Below are positions 17,847 to 28,260 of a stretch of DNA of 36,813 nt, one piece after another. The position numbers and the translations under genes are program-made. Location of the stretch: contig DASXJE010000166.1 of NCBI GenBank assembly GCA_036497565.1, forward strand, positions 1-36,813, given 5' to 3'. The notes below the pieces were generated by a model, which did no database searches, was not told the origin of the DNA, and worked only from the letters and a program-made list of their open reading frames with translations. Position 1 is the first letter of the stretch. Every line of letters begins with the position of its first letter. The stretch comes from Mycobacteriales bacterium. Lineage in GTDB: Bacteria > Actinomycetota > Actinomycetes > Mycobacteriales > QHCD01.

Positions 17847-18573
17847 CCCTGAGCGGCCGGCGGACGGCGAGCCGGTGGATGCGGAGATCCACCACTCCCA
17901 CCGCGACGTCACCGGCGGCTGGCTGCGGCCGGCGGTATTCGGTGTCATGGACGGACTGGTCTCCAACGTCTCGCTGATCGCCGGGGTCGCCGGCGGCGGC
18001 GTCTCGGCGCACACGGTCACCCTCACCGGGCTCGCGGGTCTGGTCGCCGGCGCAGTGTCGATGGCCACGGGCGAATACACCTCCGTGTCGTCGCAGACCG
18101 AGCTGACCCGGCAGGAGATTTCGGTCGAGCAGCGCGAGATCCACCGCAGCCCTGACGCCGAGATGCGCGAGCTCGCCGAGCTCTACGAGTCGCGCGGAGT
18201 CGAACCCGCCGTCGCCCGCACGGTGGCCGAGCAGCTCTCCGCCAACCCCGACCAGGCCTGGCGGGTACATGCCCGGGAGGAGCTCGGCGTCGACCCCGAC
18301 GACCTGCCATCGCCGTGGACCGCCGCCGCGTCGTCGTTCTGCGCGTTCACCGTGGGTGCATTCGTCCCGTTGCTGCCCTACCTGCTCGGGGCCTCGTCCT
18401 TTCTCATCGCCGCGATCCTGTCCGCGGTGGGGTTGTTCGTGACCGGCGCGGTGACCGCGCGCTTCACCAACCGCAGCTGGATATACAGTGGCACCCGCCA
18501 ACTTCTGCTCGGCGGATTTGCCGCCGCGGCCACCTATGGGATAGGACGGGCCGTCGGAGCAGGCGTGGGATAA
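17830..18573 (+). CDS. VIT1/CCC1 family transporter (Fe2+/Mn2+ type)
   Basis: A 247-residue membrane protein of the VIT/CCC1 family, which moves iron or manganese in characterised members. Signatures are FGVMDGLVSNVSLIAGVAGG in the first helix and AGAVSMATGEYTSVSSQTEL in the second. A Glu-rich cytoplasmic helical region (EISVEQREIHRSPDAEMREL) likely forms the metal-binding domain, and three C-terminal helices follow. GTG 17830 is preceded at 6 bases by TACCCT (17818-17823), predicting a leaderless internal promoter within lgt. Confidence 0.87.
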   Translation: MSTSHDPERPADGEPVDAEIHHSHRDVTGGWLRPAVFGVMDGLVSNVSLIAGVAGGGVSAHTVTLTGLAGLVAGAVSMATGEYTSVSSQTELTRQEISVEQREIHRSPDAEMRELAELYESRGVEPAVARTVAEQLSANPDQAWRVHAREELGVDPDDLPSPWTAAASSFCAFTVGAFVPLLPYLLGASSFLIAAILSAVGLFVTGAVTARFTNRSWIYSGTRQLLLGGFAAAATYGIGRAVGAGVG

Positions 18574-18591
18574 CACCCCCCGCCTGCCCTG

Positions 18592-18661
18592 TACTCTGAA
18601 TAGACGGTCGGGCCGATGTCGTCCCCTGTCAGCAGCACCCATCACCCTCGACGACGGGAGG
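18592..18661 (+). promoter_or_regulatory. Possible gltB promoter and ribosome binding site
   Basis: TACTCT (18592-18597) is a reasonable -10 for a leader of about 60 bases. GGGAGG (18656-18661) sits 5 bases before GTG 18667 and decides the gltB start over the open in-frame ATG at 18616. No clear -35 was seen. Confidence 0.45.
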
Positions 18662-18666
18662 CCCCT

Positions 18667-21600
18667 GTGTCGCGCTACTCCGCCGTACCCGCCGCCCGGG
18701 GCCTCTATGACCCGGCCGACGAACACGACGCCTGTGGGGTCGCGTTCGTGGTCGACGCACGCGGCCGTCGTTCGCACCGCATCATCGAGCAGGGCCTGAC
18801 GGCGCTGCACAACCTCGACCACCGCGGCGCCGCCGGCGCCGAGGCGTCCTCCGGCGACGGAGCGGGGCTGCTGCTGCAGGTGCCGGACGGGTTCCTGCGT
18901 GCCGTCGTCGACCTTCCGCTGCCCGCGCCCGTGGGCGACGGGAGCCCCACATACGCCGTGGGCATGGCGTTTCTGCCCAACGACGTCGCCGAGCGGGCCG
19001 CGACGGTCGCCGCCGTCGAACGGATCGCGCGCGACGAGAACATGACGGTGCTCGGGTGGCGCGACGTGCCGACCGAGGCGGCCGGGCTCGGCCGCACCGC
19101 GCGGTCGGTGATGCCGGCGTTCGCGCACCTGTTCCTCGCCGGACCCGACGGCGAGTCCGGGCTGGCCCTGGAGCGTCGCGCGTTCTGCGTCCGCAAGCGG
19201 GTCGAGCACGAAGCCGACGTCTACTTTCCCTCGCTGTCGGCGCGCACCCTCGTCTACAAGGGGATGCTGACCACCGACCAGCTGCCGACGTTCTTTCCCG
19301 ACTTGTCCGATCCGCGGCTGCAGTCCGCAATTGCCCTGGTGCACAGCCGGTTCTCGACCAACACCTTCCCGTCCTGGCCGCTCGCGCATCCCTACCGCTA
19401 CGTCGCGCACAACGGCGAGATCAACACCATCAAGGGCAACCGCAACTGGATGCGGGCCCGCGAGGCGCTGCTCCGGAGCGACCTGCTGCCCGGCGACCTG
19501 TCCCGGCTGTCGCCGATCTGTACGCCGGGGGCGAGTGATTCGGCGACCTTCGACGAGGTCCTCGAGCTGCTCCAGCTCGCCGGCCGGTCGCTGCCGCACG
19601 CGGTGCTGATGATGATCCCCGAGGCGTGGGAGAACCACACCGAGATGGATCCGGCCCGGCGCGCCTTCTACGAGTTCCACTCGACCCTGATGGAGCCGTG
19701 GGACGGACCGGCCTGCGTCGCCTTCACCGACGGCACCGTGATCGGTGCGGTGCTCGACCGCAACGGTCTGCGCCCGTCGCGCTGGTGGCGTACCGACGAC
19801 GATCTCGTCGTCCTCGCCAGTGAGGTCGGTGTCCTCGACATCGCACCGGAGCGGATCGTGGCCAAGGGCCGGCTGCGGCCCGGCCGGATGTTCCTCGTCG
19901 ACACCGACAAGGGGCGCATCGTCGACGACGACGAGATCAAGGCCGAGCTCGCCGCCGAGCGTCCCTACGACGAGTGGCTGCACGCCGGCCTCATGCATCT
20001 TCCGGACCTGCCCGACCGCGAGCACCGGGTCGTCAGCCACGAGGCGGTCGTGCGGCGGCAGCAGGTCTTCGGTTACACCGAGGAGGAGTTGCGCGTCCTG
20101 CTCGCCCCGATGGCGATCAAGGGCGCCGAGCCGATCGGCTCGATGGGCACCGACACCCCGGTCGCCGCGCTCTCCGAACCGCCGCGGCTGATCTATGACT
20201 ACTTCAGCCAGCTGTTCGCGCAGGTCACCAACCCGCCGCTCGACGCGATCCGCGAGGAGCTGGTGACCTCGCTCGCCGGCACGATCGGGCCGGAGCAGAA
20301 CCTGCTGCGCCCGACCGCGGCGTCCTGCCGTCAGGTGGTGGTGCCCTACCCGGTGATCGACAACGATGAGCTCGCCAAGATCATCAACATCAACGAGGAC
20401 GGCGACCTGCCCGGCTTCGCCGCGGTCACCGTCTCCGGGCTCTACGACGTCGCCGGCGGCGGCGCGGCGCTGCGTGAGGCGATCGAGCGCGTGCGCGGCG
20501 AGGTCTCCGCCGCGATCGCGGCCGGGGCGCGCATCGTCGTCCTTTCCGACCGGGGCAGCAACGAGCGTCAGGCGCCGATCCCGTCGCTGCTGCTCACCGC
20601 CGCCGTGCACCATCACCTGGTCCGCGCCCGCACCCGTACCCGGGTCGGTCTGGTCGTCGAGTCCGGCGACTGCCGTGAGGTGCACCACGTCGCGCTGCTG
20701 ATGGGTTTCGGCGCGGCAGCGGTCAACCCCTACCTGGCGTTCGAGACGATCGACGACCTCACCGCCGCCGGCGTCATCCCCGGCGAGCCGCGCGATGCGG
20801 TGCGTAACTACGTCAAGGCGCTGGGTAAGGGCGTGTTGAAGGTGATGTCCAAGATGGGCATCAGCACGGTCGGCTCCTACACCGGCGCGCAGGTCTTCGA
20901 AGCACTCGGGCTGTCGCACGAGGTGGTCGACGACTACTTCACCGGCACCTCCTCGAAGCTCGGCGGGGTCGGCCTCGACGTCCTCGCCGAGGAGGTCGCG
21001 AGCCGGCACCGGAGGGCCTACCCGCCCAACATCAGCGCCACTGCCCACCGGCGGCTCAACATCGGCGGCGAATACCAGTGGCGGCGCGAGGGGCCGATCC
21101 ACCTGTTCAACCCGGAGACCGTGTTCCTGCTGCAGCATGCGACCCGCAGCCGGCAGTTCGAGGTCTTCAAGCGCTACACGTCCGCGGTCGACGACCTGTC
21201 CCGGAAGGCCGCCACGCTGCGCGGTCTGTTCGCGCTGCGCGACGACGTCCGGCCGCCGGTGCCGATCGAGGAGGTCGAGCCGGTCAGCGAGATCGTCAAG
21301 CGCTTCTCGACCGGCGCGATGTCCTACGGGTCGATCTCCAAGGAGGCGCACGAGACCCTCGCGATCGCGATGAACCGGCTCGGGGGCAAGTCCAACACCG
21401 GCGAGGGCGGTGAGGACGCCGACCGGTTCGTCGCCGACGACAACGGCGACCTGCGGCGCAGCGCGATCAAGCAGGTGGCCAGCGGCCGGTTCGGCGTCAC
21501 CAGCGAATACCTCGTCAACGCCGACGACCTGCAGATCAAGATGGCGCAGGGCGCGAAGCCGGGCGAGGGCGGACAGCTGCCGGGCGGCAAGATCTATCCG

Positions 21601-23211
21601 TGGATCGCCCGGACCCGGCACTCCACGCCGGGCGTCGGCCTGATCAGCCCGCCGCCGCACCACGACATCTACTCGATCGAAGACCTTGCGCAACTGATCC
21701 ACGACCTGAAGAACGCCAACCCCGAGGCGCGGGTGCACGTCAAGCTCGTGGCCGAGGTAGGCGTCGGCACCGTGGCGGCCGGGGTTTCCAAGGCACACGC
21801 GGACGTCGTACTCATCTCCGGCCACGACGGCGGCACCGGCGCGGCGCCACTGACCAGCCTCAAACACGGCGGGGCGCCGTGGGAGCTGGGGCTGGCCGAG
21901 ACCCAGCAGACGCTGCTGCTCAACGGGTTGCGCGACCGGATCGTCGTGCAGACCGACGGCCAGCTCAAGACCGGCCGGGACGTGATCGTCGCCGCGCTGC
22001 TGGGCGCCGAGGAGTACGGCTTCGCCACCGCGCCGCTCGTCGTCTCCGGCTGCGTGATGATGCGTGTCTGTCACCTCGACACCTGCCCCGTCGGCGTCGC
22101 GACGCAGAACCCTGAGCTGCGCAAGAAGTTCAGCGGCAAGCCGGAGTTCGTCGTCACCTTCTTCCAGTACATCGCCGAAGAGGTGCGCGAACACCTCGCC
22201 GCGATGGGCTTCCGCAGCCTCGACGAGGCGATCGGGCACGCCGAGCTGCTGGACACCCGCGGCGCGGTCGATCACTGGAAGGCAAACGGCCTCGACCTGG
22301 CGCCGCTCTTCGAGACGCCCGAGCTGCCGGCCGGAGGATCGCGGCACCGTGTCATCGCCCAGGATCACGCGCTCGACAAGGCGCTCGACAACACGCTGAT
22401 CCAGCTGTGCGAGGGCGCGCTGCTCGACGGTGCGCCGGTGAAGCTCGACCTGCCGGTGCGCAACGTCAACCGCACGGTCGGTGCGATGCTCGGCTCGCTG
22501 GTCACCCGGCGCTACGGCGCCGACGGTCTCCCGGACGACACCATCGACCTCACCTTCACCGGTTCGGCGGGACAGTCCTTCGGCGCGTTCATCCCGCGGG
22601 GCATGACGATGCGGCTCTTCGGCGACGCCAACGACTACCTCGCGAAGGGCCTCTCGGGCGGGCGGGTCATCGTGCGGCCGTCGGAGAAGGCCCGGTTCGC
22701 CGCGGAGGAGCACGTGATCGCCGGCAACGTCATCGGCTACGGCGCGACCAGTGGCGAGCTGTTCGTCCGCGGCCTGGTCGGTGAGCGTTTCTGTGTCCGC
22801 AACTCGGGAGCCACCGCGGTCGTGGAGGGCGTGGGTGACCACGGCTGCGAATACATGACCGGCGGCAACGTCGTCGTCCTCGGCGCGACCGGCCGCAACT
22901 TCGCGGCCGGGATGTCCGGCGGTGCGGCGTTCGTGCTCGACCTCGTCGAAGGCCGGGTCAACGGCGAGATGGTCGACGTCGAGGAGCTGTCCGACCCCGA
23001 CCGGGAGTGGCTGCACGACATCGTCGAGCGGCACACCACGGAGACCGGCTCGGCCGTCGGCGCCGCGTTGCTGGCCGACTGGTCGACCCGCGCCGACGGG
23101 TTCCGCAAGATCATGCCGCGGGACTTCAAGCGGGTGCTCGAGGCGACGAGGGAGGCCGAGGCGATGGGCCGGTCCGTCGACGAGGCGATCATGGAGGCGG
23201 CTCGTGGCTGA
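18667..23211 (+). CDS. gltB: Glutamate synthase (NADPH) large subunit GltB
   Basis: Makes two glutamates from glutamine and 2-oxoglutarate. The 1514-residue length is standard. After a 22-residue propeptide the amidotransferase nucleophile is Cys23 ([10 protein letters not shown]). The central and FMN-binding synthase domains include [24 protein letters not shown] and [11 protein letters not shown]. Three cysteines for the 3Fe-4S cluster lie near residues 1129-1140 ([12 protein letters not shown]), and the C-terminal glutamate synthase beta-helix domain shows [10 protein letters not shown] and GGNVVVLG. It is co-transcribed with gltD, which overlaps its end by 8 bases. Confidence 0.98.
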   Translation: MSRYSAVPAARGLYDPADEHDACGVAFVVDARGRRSHRIIEQGLTALHNLDHRGAAGAEASSGDGAGLLLQVPDGFLRAVVDLPLPAPVGDGSPTYAVGMAFLPNDVAERAATVAAVERIARDENMTVLGWRDVPTEAAGLGRTARSVMPAFAHLFLAGPDGESGLALERRAFCVRKRVEHEADVYFPSLSARTLVYKGMLTTDQLPTFFPDLSDPRLQSAIALVHSRFSTNTFPSWPLAHPYRYVAHNGEINTIKGNRNWMRAREALLRSDLLPGDLSRLSPICTPGASDSATFDEVLELLQLAGRSLPHAVLMMIPEAWENHTEMDPARRAFYEFHSTLMEPWDGPACVAFTDGTVIGAVLDRNGLRPSRWWRTDDDLVVLASEVGVLDIAPERIVAKGRLRPGRMFLVDTDKGRIVDDDEIKAELAAERPYDEWLHAGLMHLPDLPDREHRVVSHEAVVRRQQVFGYTEEELRVLLAPMAIKGAEPIGSMGTDTPVAALSEPPRLIYDYFSQLFAQVTNPPLDAIREELVTSLAGTIGPEQNLLRPTAASCRQVVVPYPVIDNDELAKIININEDGDLPGFAAVTVSGLYDVAGGGAALREAIERVRGEVSAAIAAGARIVVLSDRGSNERQAPIPSLLLTAAVHHHLVRARTRTRVGLVVESGDCREVHHVALLMGFGAAAVNPYLAFETIDDLTAAGVIPGEPRDAVRNYVKALGKGVLKVMSKMGISTVGSYTGAQVFEALGLSHEVVDDYFTGTSSKLGGVGLDVLAEEVASRHRRAYPPNISATAHRRLNIGGEYQWRREGPIHLFNPETVFLLQHATRSRQFEVFKRYTSAVDDLSRKAATLRGLFALRDDVRPPVPIEEVEPVSEIVKRFSTGAMSYGSISKEAHETLAIAMNRLGGKSNTGEGGEDADRFVADDNGDLRRSAIKQVASGRFGVTSEYLVNADDLQIKMAQGAKPGEGGQLPGGKIYPWIARTRHSTPGVGLISPPPHHDIYSIEDLAQLIHDLKNANPEARVHVKLVAEVGVGTVAAGVSKAHADVVLISGHDGGTGAAPLTSLKHGGAPWELGLAETQQTLLLNGLRDRIVVQTDGQLKTGRDVIVAALLGAEEYGFATAPLVVSGCVMMRVCHLDTCPVGVATQNPELRKKFSGKPEFVVTFFQYIAEEVREHLAAMGFRSLDEAIGHAELLDTRGAVDHWKANGLDLAPLFETPELPAGGSRHRVIAQDHALDKALDNTLIQLCEGALLDGAPVKLDLPVRNVNRTVGAMLGSLVTRRYGADGLPDDTIDLTFTGSAGQSFGAFIPRGMTMRLFGDANDYLAKGLSGGRVIVRPSEKARFAAEEHVIAGNVIGYGATSGELFVRGLVGERFCVRNSGATAVVEGVGDHGCEYMTGGNVVVLGATGRNFAAGMSGGAAFVLDLVEGRVNGEMVDVEELSDPDREWLHDIVERHTTETGSAVGAALLADWSTRADGFRKIMPRDFKRVLEATREAEAMGRSVDEAIMEAARG

Positions 23212-24655
23212 CCCCACCGGATTCATGAACCACGATCGTGAGCTGCCGACCCGGCGGCCGGTCGACGTACGGATCCAGGACTGGCGTGAGGTCTACGAAG
23301 ACTTCCCGCTGGGCACGCTGCGCACCCAGGCGACCCGCTGCATGGACTGCGGCATCCCGTTCTGCCACCACGGATGCCCGCTGGGCAACCTGATCCCGGA
23401 GTGGAACGACCTGGTCCGCCGCGGTGACTGGCGGGAGGCCGGTGAGCGGCTGCACGCCACCAACAACTTCCCGGAGTTCACCGGCCGGCTGTGCCCCGCG
23501 CCGTGCGAGTCGTCCTGCGTACTCGGCATCAACTCCGACCCGGTGACGATCAAGCAGATCGAGGTCGAGATCGCCGACAAGATCTGGGACGAGGGCTGGG
23601 CGACCCCGGCCGTGCCGGAGCGCAAGACCGGCCGGCGCGTCGCGGTGGTCGGCTCCGGGCCGTCCGGGCTGGCGGCGGCGCAGCAGCTCACCCGGGCCGG
23701 GCACGCGGTGACCGTCTACGAGCGGGCCGACCGGATCGGCGGTCTGCTCCGTTACGGCATCCCCGAGTTCAAGATGGAGAAGCGTCACCTCAACCGGCGG
23801 CTCGAGCAGATGGCGGCCGAAGGCACCGAGTTCGTCACCTCGTGCAACGTCGGCGTCGACATCACCGCGGACGAGCTGCGGTCGACCTACGACGCGGTTG
23901 TGCTCGCCGGCGGCGCCACAGTGCCCCGCGACCTGCCGGTGCCGGGTCGCGAGTTCGACGGGGTGCACTTCGCGATGGACTACCTCCCCGGCTCCAACCG
24001 GGTGCAGGAGGGCGACATCGAGGCGCCACCGATCACGGCGGCCGGCAAGAACGTCGTCATCATCGGCGGCGGCGACACCGGCGCGGACTGCCTCGGCACC
24101 GCCCACCGCCAGGGTGCGGCGAGCGTGCACCAGCTGGAGATCCTGACCCGCCCGCCGGACGCCCGCACCGACAAGATGCCGTGGCCGACGTACCCGATGA
24201 CCTTTCGGGTCTCCAGCGCGCACGAGGAAGGCGGCGAGCGGGTCTACGCCGTCAACACCGAACACTTCGTCGGCGACGAGCAGGGTCGGCTGCGTGCGAT
24301 CAAACTGCACGAGGTGACGATGGAGGGCGGGAAGTTCGTCAAGGTCGAGGGCACCGAACGCGAACTGCCGTGTGAGCTGGTCCTGCTCGCGATGGGCTTC
24401 ACCGGCGCGCAGCGCGAGGGCCTGCTGACCGACCTCGGCGTCGAGTTCGACGCCCGCGGCAACGTCGCGCGGGACGGCTCGTTCGCGACCGCCGTGCCCG
24501 GCGTCTTCGTCGCCGGCGACATGGGCCGCGGCCAGTCGTTGATCGTGTGGGCCATCGCGGAGGGCCGCGCGGCGGCCGCGGCGACCGACGCCTTCCTCTC
24601 CGGCCAGACCTCGCTACCGGCGCCGATCGAGCCGACCACGCTGGCGCTTCGCTGA
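23204..24655 (+). CDS. gltD: Glutamate synthase small subunit GltD
   Basis: The 483-residue FAD and iron-sulfur subunit passes electrons from NADPH to GltB. The N-terminal 4Fe-4S region has [17 protein letters not shown] and CPAPCESSC. The FAD fold begins at [13 protein letters not shown] and the NADPH fold at [29 protein letters not shown] closes the FAD site. The GTG start lies within the end of gltB. No obvious terminator hairpin is seen in the 31 bases before the convergent gene. Confidence 0.97.
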   Translation: MADPTGFMNHDRELPTRRPVDVRIQDWREVYEDFPLGTLRTQATRCMDCGIPFCHHGCPLGNLIPEWNDLVRRGDWREAGERLHATNNFPEFTGRLCPAPCESSCVLGINSDPVTIKQIEVEIADKIWDEGWATPAVPERKTGRRVAVVGSGPSGLAAAQQLTRAGHAVTVYERADRIGGLLRYGIPEFKMEKRHLNRRLEQMAAEGTEFVTSCNVGVDITADELRSTYDAVVLAGGATVPRDLPVPGREFDGVHFAMDYLPGSNRVQEGDIEAPPITAAGKNVVIIGGGDTGADCLGTAHRQGAASVHQLEILTRPPDARTDKMPWPTYPMTFRVSSAHEEGGERVYAVNTEHFVGDEQGRLRAIKLHEVTMEGGKFVKVEGTERELPCELVLLAMGFTGAQREGLLTDLGVEFDARGNVARDGSFATAVPGVFVAGDMGRGQSLIVWAIAEGRAAAAATDAFLSGQTSLPAPIEPTTLALR

Positions 24656-24686
24656 CCGCTGCCTGCGCCCGGACCCGTTCCCGCCA

Positions 24687-25151
24687 TCAGACCGCGAGAA
24701 CGATGGTGCGCGCGTGGACGTCGATGTCTGTGCCGGCTTGGCCACGGAGCCTCAGCCGGTAGGTGAAGACGTCCCGGTGCACCTGTGTCGGTTGGAGCAG
24801 GTCCGTGGCGGTCTGCAGGACGAGCAGTTGCCGATTGTGGCGGCTGACGCCGACAAGTGCGAGCCGACGGCCGTCGGACAACTGAAGCGCGATGCCGTCG
24901 GGAGACCCGTGGGTCGTGACGACGTAGCCCACGGCGCCAGTCAGATAGCGTTCGACGTCTCGTTCGATGCGGCGCACTTCGTGCCGCGCGATGTCTTCCA
25001 GGTGCTCATCGAGTTCGCGCAGGACACGTGATGGGAAGGCTCGTGCCATGGGGGCGGGCATGGTGCGGCGCCGCTTGCGACGACGTCGACCGAGCGTGTA
25101 GACAGTGAGCGTCGCGGGCAGGGTCAGCGCGAGACACAGGATGATGATCAT
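24687..25151 (-). CDS. Uncharacterised membrane-anchored protein
   Basis: A 154-residue protein not recognised. Residues 1-20 (starting MIIILCLALTLPATL) form one hydrophobic anchor, followed by a strongly basic stretch (RRRRKRRR) that would keep the rest in the cytoplasm. Residues 38-75 are charged and probably helical (ELDEHLEDIARHEVRRIERD). The remainder alternates strand-like segments (GYVVTTHG, GIALQLSDGRRLALVGVSRH, FTYRLRLRGQ). An AGAGGA Shine-Dalgarno is 6 bases before the ATG. Base composition looks slightly less GC-rich than its neighbours. Confidence 0.6.
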   Translation of the reverse strand: MIIILCLALTLPATLTVYTLGRRRRKRRRTMPAPMARAFPSRVLRELDEHLEDIARHEVRRIERDVERYLTGAVGYVVTTHGSPDGIALQLSDGRRLALVGVSRHNRQLLVLQTATDLLQPTQVHRDVFTYRLRLRGQAGTDIDVHARTIVLAV

Positions 25152-25346
25152 GCGGGGTCCTCTGGATCAAGATGGTGGCCGGTCCGGCGCTGGGTGACCT
25201 TTTGTTGACGAGCGAGGCGACTGCGTGCAACAAGCCTGGCAGCGCCAAGGGCCCCCGTCGCCACCGTCAGCATCCAATTGCCGGTGTGGCTGGCACTACC
25301 AAGTCGTTACCTGCTAGCCGGATGTCCGGCCGTCCTTGTTGCCCTG

Positions 25347-25383
25347 TTGACGGCCAATTCCACCCTGTCGCTAGCCTGACTGG
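25347..25383 (+). promoter_or_regulatory. Predicted promoter of the aldo/keto reductase gene
   Basis: TTGACG (25347-25352) and TAGCCT (25372-25377) form a -35/-10 pair with a 19-base spacer; the -10 ends 6 bases before the ATG, so the mRNA should be leaderless. The rest of the 232-base gap back to the divergent gene at 25151 holds a TTGTTG/CAACAA inverted repeat but no ORF I can support. Confidence 0.5.
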
Positions 25384-26370
25384 ATGTCTTTTCCGCTAGC
25401 GAACCGCCGACTCGGGCGGTCGGACCTGCAGGTGAGCGCGCTCGGCATGGGCTGCTGGGCCATCGGCGGCGAGATGGCCGCGGGTCAGCAGGCACTCGGC
25501 TACGCCGGAACCGATGACGAGACGTCGCTCGCCGCGCTGCGCCGCGCGGTCGACGTCGGCGTGACGCTCTTCGACACCGCGGACGCCTACGGCGCCGGGC
25601 ACAGTGAACGGTTGCTGGCGACGATCCTGCAGGAGAACCCGCAGGTGCTGGTGGCGACGAAGTTCGGCAACACCATCGACGAGGAGTCCCGGCAGCTGAC
25701 CGGTGTCGACGTGTCCCCGGCGTATGTGCGTCGGGCGGCGCAGGCATCGCTCCGGCGGCTCGGCCGCGACCGCATCGATCTCTACCAACTCCATGCCTCC
25801 GACGTCACCCCCGCCCAAGCCGAGGACCTCGTCGCGGTGCTGGAGGACCTGGTGGCGGCCGGATCGGTCGGCTGGTACGGCACGAGCACCGACGATCCGG
25901 ACAAGGCCGAGCTGTTCGCGGCGGCGCCGCACTGCGCCGCGTTGCAGATCCAGCTCAACGTGCTCGACGACAACCAGCCGATGTTGGCGATGTGCGAGAA
26001 GTACGACCTTGCGCCGTTGTGCCGCTCGCCGCTGGCGATGGGACTGCTGGGCGGTCGCTACACGGCCGCCAGCACGCTGCCCGCGGACGACGTCCGCGGT
26101 CGGCAGCCCGAATGGCTGCGGTGGTTCGCCGATGGCCGGCCGAACCCGGAATTCCTCGAGCGTATCGACACCGTCCGCGCCATCCTCACCGCAGACGGCC
26201 GGACCCTCGCCCAGGGCGCGCTCGCCTGGATCTGGGCGCACGACGAGCGGGCCGTGCCGCTCCCGGGATTCCGCAACAGCGCGCAGGTCGACGACAACAC
26301 CGGCGCCCTGCGCCTCGGTGCGCTCACCGCCGACCAGCACGACGCGGTCGAGCGGGCGTTGGGTCGCTGA
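25384..26370 (+). CDS. Aldo/keto reductase
   Basis: A 328-residue (beta/alpha)8 NAD(P)H-dependent oxidoreductase. The catalytic tetrad is complete: Asp64 (FDTADAYGAG), Tyr69, Lys93 (VATKFGN) and His137 (YQLHASD). The C-terminal half has QIQLNVLDDN and the cofactor-binding end VPLPGFRNSAQVDDN. The closest types are bacterial YajO/IolS-like or general-stress reductases; the substrate cannot be assigned. It is convergent with the epoxide hydrolase gene. Confidence 0.92.
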   Translation: MSFPLANRRLGRSDLQVSALGMGCWAIGGEMAAGQQALGYAGTDDETSLAALRRAVDVGVTLFDTADAYGAGHSERLLATILQENPQVLVATKFGNTIDEESRQLTGVDVSPAYVRRAAQASLRRLGRDRIDLYQLHASDVTPAQAEDLVAVLEDLVAAGSVGWYGTSTDDPDKAELFAAAPHCAALQIQLNVLDDNQPMLAMCEKYDLAPLCRSPLAMGLLGGRYTAASTLPADDVRGRQPEWLRWFADGRPNPEFLERIDTVRAILTADGRTLAQGALAWIWAHDERAVPLPGFRNSAQVDDNTGALRLGALTADQHDAVERALGR

Positions 26371-26396
26371 CGCGTCGGTCATCGGGTGCCGACGCG
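26371..26396. terminator. Candidate stem-loop terminator between convergent genes
   Basis: A perfect 8-bp stem (CGCGTCGG at 26371-26378, CCGACGCG at 26389-26396) with a 10-base loop fills the gap between the converging reductase and epoxide hydrolase genes. There is no T run on either side, so it would be an atypical, GC-type terminator. Confidence 0.45.
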
Positions 26397-26397
26397 G

Positions 26398-27558
26398 TCA
26401 TCGAAGCGGGCGGAAGAAGGACCGGAGTTCGTCGACGAACACCGCGGGCTGCTCGAACGCGGCGAAGTGGCCGCCCTTGTCGAGCTCGTGCCACTGCCGG
26501 ATGTCGGTGTAGCGCCGTGCCGCCCAGCGGCGTGAGGGGCGGGGGTTCTCCTTCGGGAAGATGGAACACCCCGTGGGAACGGTGACGATGTCGTCGGTCG
26601 ACCGGGTGAACCATTCGGAGACCTGCCGGAAGCTCTCCCAATACATGCGCGCCGACGACGCGCCGGTCGCGGTGAACCAGTACAGCGCGACGTCGTCGAG
26701 GACCTCGTCGCGGGTGAGTACGTCGTCGAGGTGACCGTCGTTGTCGGTCCAGCCCCAGAACTTCTCGACGATCCACGCGCACAGAGCGGCGGGGGAGTCG
26801 ACGAGCCCGTATCCGACGGTCTGGGGCTTGGTCGTGTGCTCCTCCGCGTAACCGGATCCCCATTCCTGAGCCTGTTCCAGCGCCGCCAGCGCGGACCGCT
26901 CCGTCTCGGTCAGGTCGTCGAACGTGGCCGGGTCGGGGGCCGCGATCGGCGGGTTGAGGTGGATCCCGACGACGTGGTCGGTGTCCTGCTGACCGATGCT
27001 TGTGGTGATGCTCGTGCCCCAATCGCCGCCCTGCGCGCCGTATCGCTGGTAACCGAGCCGGGCCATCAGCTGCATCCACGCACCGGCGGTGCGCTGCACA
27101 TTCCATCCCGGCCGGGCGGGTTTGTCGCTGAAGCCATATCCCGGCAGCGACGGGCACACGACGTGGAACGCATCGCCGGCCGCGCCGCCATGAGCCGTGG
27201 GATCGGTCAACGGTCCGATCACCTTGAGGAACTCGACGACCGAGCCCGGCCAGCCGTGGGTGACGACGAGGGGCAGGGCATCGGGGTGAGGTGATCGGAC
27301 GTGCAGGAAGTGGATCCCGAGACCGTCGATCTCCGTGCGGAACTGGGGAAATGCGTTCAGACGTGCCTCGGTCGCCCGCCAGTCATGGCCCTCGGCCCAG
27401 TAGCGACAGAGCTCTCGCAGGTAGCCGAGCGGCACACCCTGAGACCAGTCGTCGACCGTCTCCGCGTCCGGCCACCGGGTCCGCCCGAGCCGTTCGCGTA
27501 GATCAGCCAGGTCGGCGTCGGACACCTCGACGCGGAACGGCGTCAGGTCATCACGCAT
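26398..27558 (-). CDS. Epoxide hydrolase (EHN plus alpha/beta hydrolase)
   Basis: A 386-residue enzyme that opens epoxides to diols. The N-terminal EHN-type segment (FRVEVSDADLADLRERL, TRWP, PLGYLRELCRYW) is followed by the alpha/beta hydrolase core. Its oxyanion loop is HGWPGS (about 101-106), the nucleophile is Asp179 (QGGDWGTS), ring-opening Tyr candidates lie mid-protein, and the catalytic His is in DKGGHFAAFEQP. I prefer ATG 27558: GGAGGAG is about 9 bases upstream of it but directly abuts the other ATG at 27567. It overlaps the helix-turn-helix gene by 8 bases. Confidence 0.92.
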   Translation of the reverse strand: MRDDLTPFRVEVSDADLADLRERLGRTRWPDAETVDDWSQGVPLGYLRELCRYWAEGHDWRATEARLNAFPQFRTEIDGLGIHFLHVRSPHPDALPLVVTHGWPGSVVEFLKVIGPLTDPTAHGGAAGDAFHVVCPSLPGYGFSDKPARPGWNVQRTAGAWMQLMARLGYQRYGAQGGDWGTSITTSIGQQDTDHVVGIHLNPPIAAPDPATFDDLTETERSALAALEQAQEWGSGYAEEHTTKPQTVGYGLVDSPAALCAWIVEKFWGWTDNDGHLDDVLTRDEVLDDVALYWFTATGASSARMYWESFRQVSEWFTRSTDDIVTVPTGCSIFPKENPRPSRRWAARRYTDIRQWHELDKGGHFAAFEQPAVFVDELRSFFRPLR

Positions 27559-27982
27559 CTTGTGCATCTCCTCCGTTCCCGGCCAGCATTCGTGCCTCGG
27601 CCGCCTCGTCCGGCGTCAGGCCTTCGTAGCCGGATCGCTCGTGGTCGGTGGCCTGCTGCTCGATCCACCGGTTGTGGGCCTCCCACGCCGCCTGCTTGGT
27701 CGTCCCGAGCGCGGCTCCGACCTGGGTCCAGGAGGCGCCCGCCCTTCGCGCCGTGCGGACCGCCAGCGCCCGCCCGTATCCCGCCTTGCGGATCACGATC
27801 TCGCCGAGGGTGAGCATCTCCAACGCCTCCTCCTGCGACAACGGATCGTCGCCGTCAGTACCAGCACCGCTCACGCCGTCGTCAGCCGCCCCGGCGAGGG
27901 CATCGCGGAGTCGCAGCCGGTCATACCGGCTCGCCGCACTGAGCAGCGAATGGTCGTGCTCCATCCGGTCCAGCCCGGTCAT
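27551..27982 (-). CDS. Small helix-turn-helix protein coupled to the epoxide hydrolase
   Basis: A 143-residue protein. The conserved core is LTLGEIVIRKAGYGRALAVRTARRAGASW, written here in part as residues 58-85. It leads into a helix-turn-helix at about 83-102 (SWTQVGAALGTTKQAAWEAH) that resembles actinobacterial regulators with a sigma-region-4-like or transposase-like HTH. The gene has a good Shine-Dalgarno (GGAGGTGG) and its own -10-like TACCCT with a large dyad (27994-28025). Its stop overlaps the epoxide hydrolase start, so it is likely a co-expressed regulator. Confidence 0.75.
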   Translation of the reverse strand: MTGLDRMEHDHSLLSAASRYDRLRLRDALAGAADDGVSGAGTDGDDPLSQEEALEMLTLGEIVIRKAGYGRALAVRTARRAGASWTQVGAALGTTKQAAWEAHNRWIEQQATDHERSGYEGLTPDEAAEARMLAGNGGDAQDA

Positions 27983-28245
27983 GGCCCACCTCCGTCAAGG
28001 TCGCCTGACGTCAGGGTAGCTTGACGCGCGGGCCGGGCGCTACCGCGGCCACGTCTGCGCGGATTCCGCCCCTCTCCCTGGAACTCTTGGCGCCGCTCGA
28101 ACTCGGCCAGTCGACGCGACACCTCCACGTGCAACCTGGCCGAGATCCGGATCAACTCCACCAGGTCATGGCGCAATACTGCCCGCGGCAGATTCGACAA
28201 CTGCTCACCGGCGAGCCCATCGAGCGCCAGATCCAACGCATCCAT
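27979..28245 (-). pseudogene. Truncated DUF222 (13E12-type) N-terminal remnant under an SOS promoter
   Basis: An 88-codon frame from ATG 28245, with GGAGG 5 bases upstream, starting MDALDLALDGLAGEQLSN and continuing LPRAVLRHDLVELIRIS and VSRRLAEFERRQEF. This resembles the N-terminal helices of DUF222/13E12-repeat HNH proteins, which are normally 350-500 residues. After about residue 58 the similarity stops and the frame runs on as low-complexity Arg/Gly sequence. That tail covers the promoter and dyad of the next gene, then ends in an ATGA overlap with it. The HNH nuclease part is gone. It could still be translated as a short peptide; a decayed gene is the simplest reading. Confidence 0.55.
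27994..28025. promoter_or_regulatory. 32-bp dyad operator with -10 hexamer before the HTH/epoxide hydrolase pair
   Basis: Thirteen of 16 positions are symmetric about a central TGACGTCA: the inner 12 bp CCTGACGTCAGG (28004-28015) and the outer arms GTCAAG/CTTGAC are perfect. On the minus strand TACCCT (28013-28018) overlaps it, and the Shine-Dalgarno of the HTH gene follows. The location fits autoregulation by the HTH protein. Confidence 0.6.
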
Positions 28246-28260
28246 CCCGGCCTCCATCCA

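Noticed and set aside
18616-18666. N-terminal extension of GltB from ATG 18616
   Set aside because: GGGAGG is correctly spaced for GTG 18667, and that start gives the usual short propeptide before the nucleophile cysteine.
17683-23226. A continuous 1,847-codon open frame on the minus strand antisense to gltB
   Set aside because: It is the mirror of the GC-rich third-position bias of gltB. The translation is low-complexity (Asp/Arg/Gly/Val-rich) with no domain, while gltB has complete motifs.
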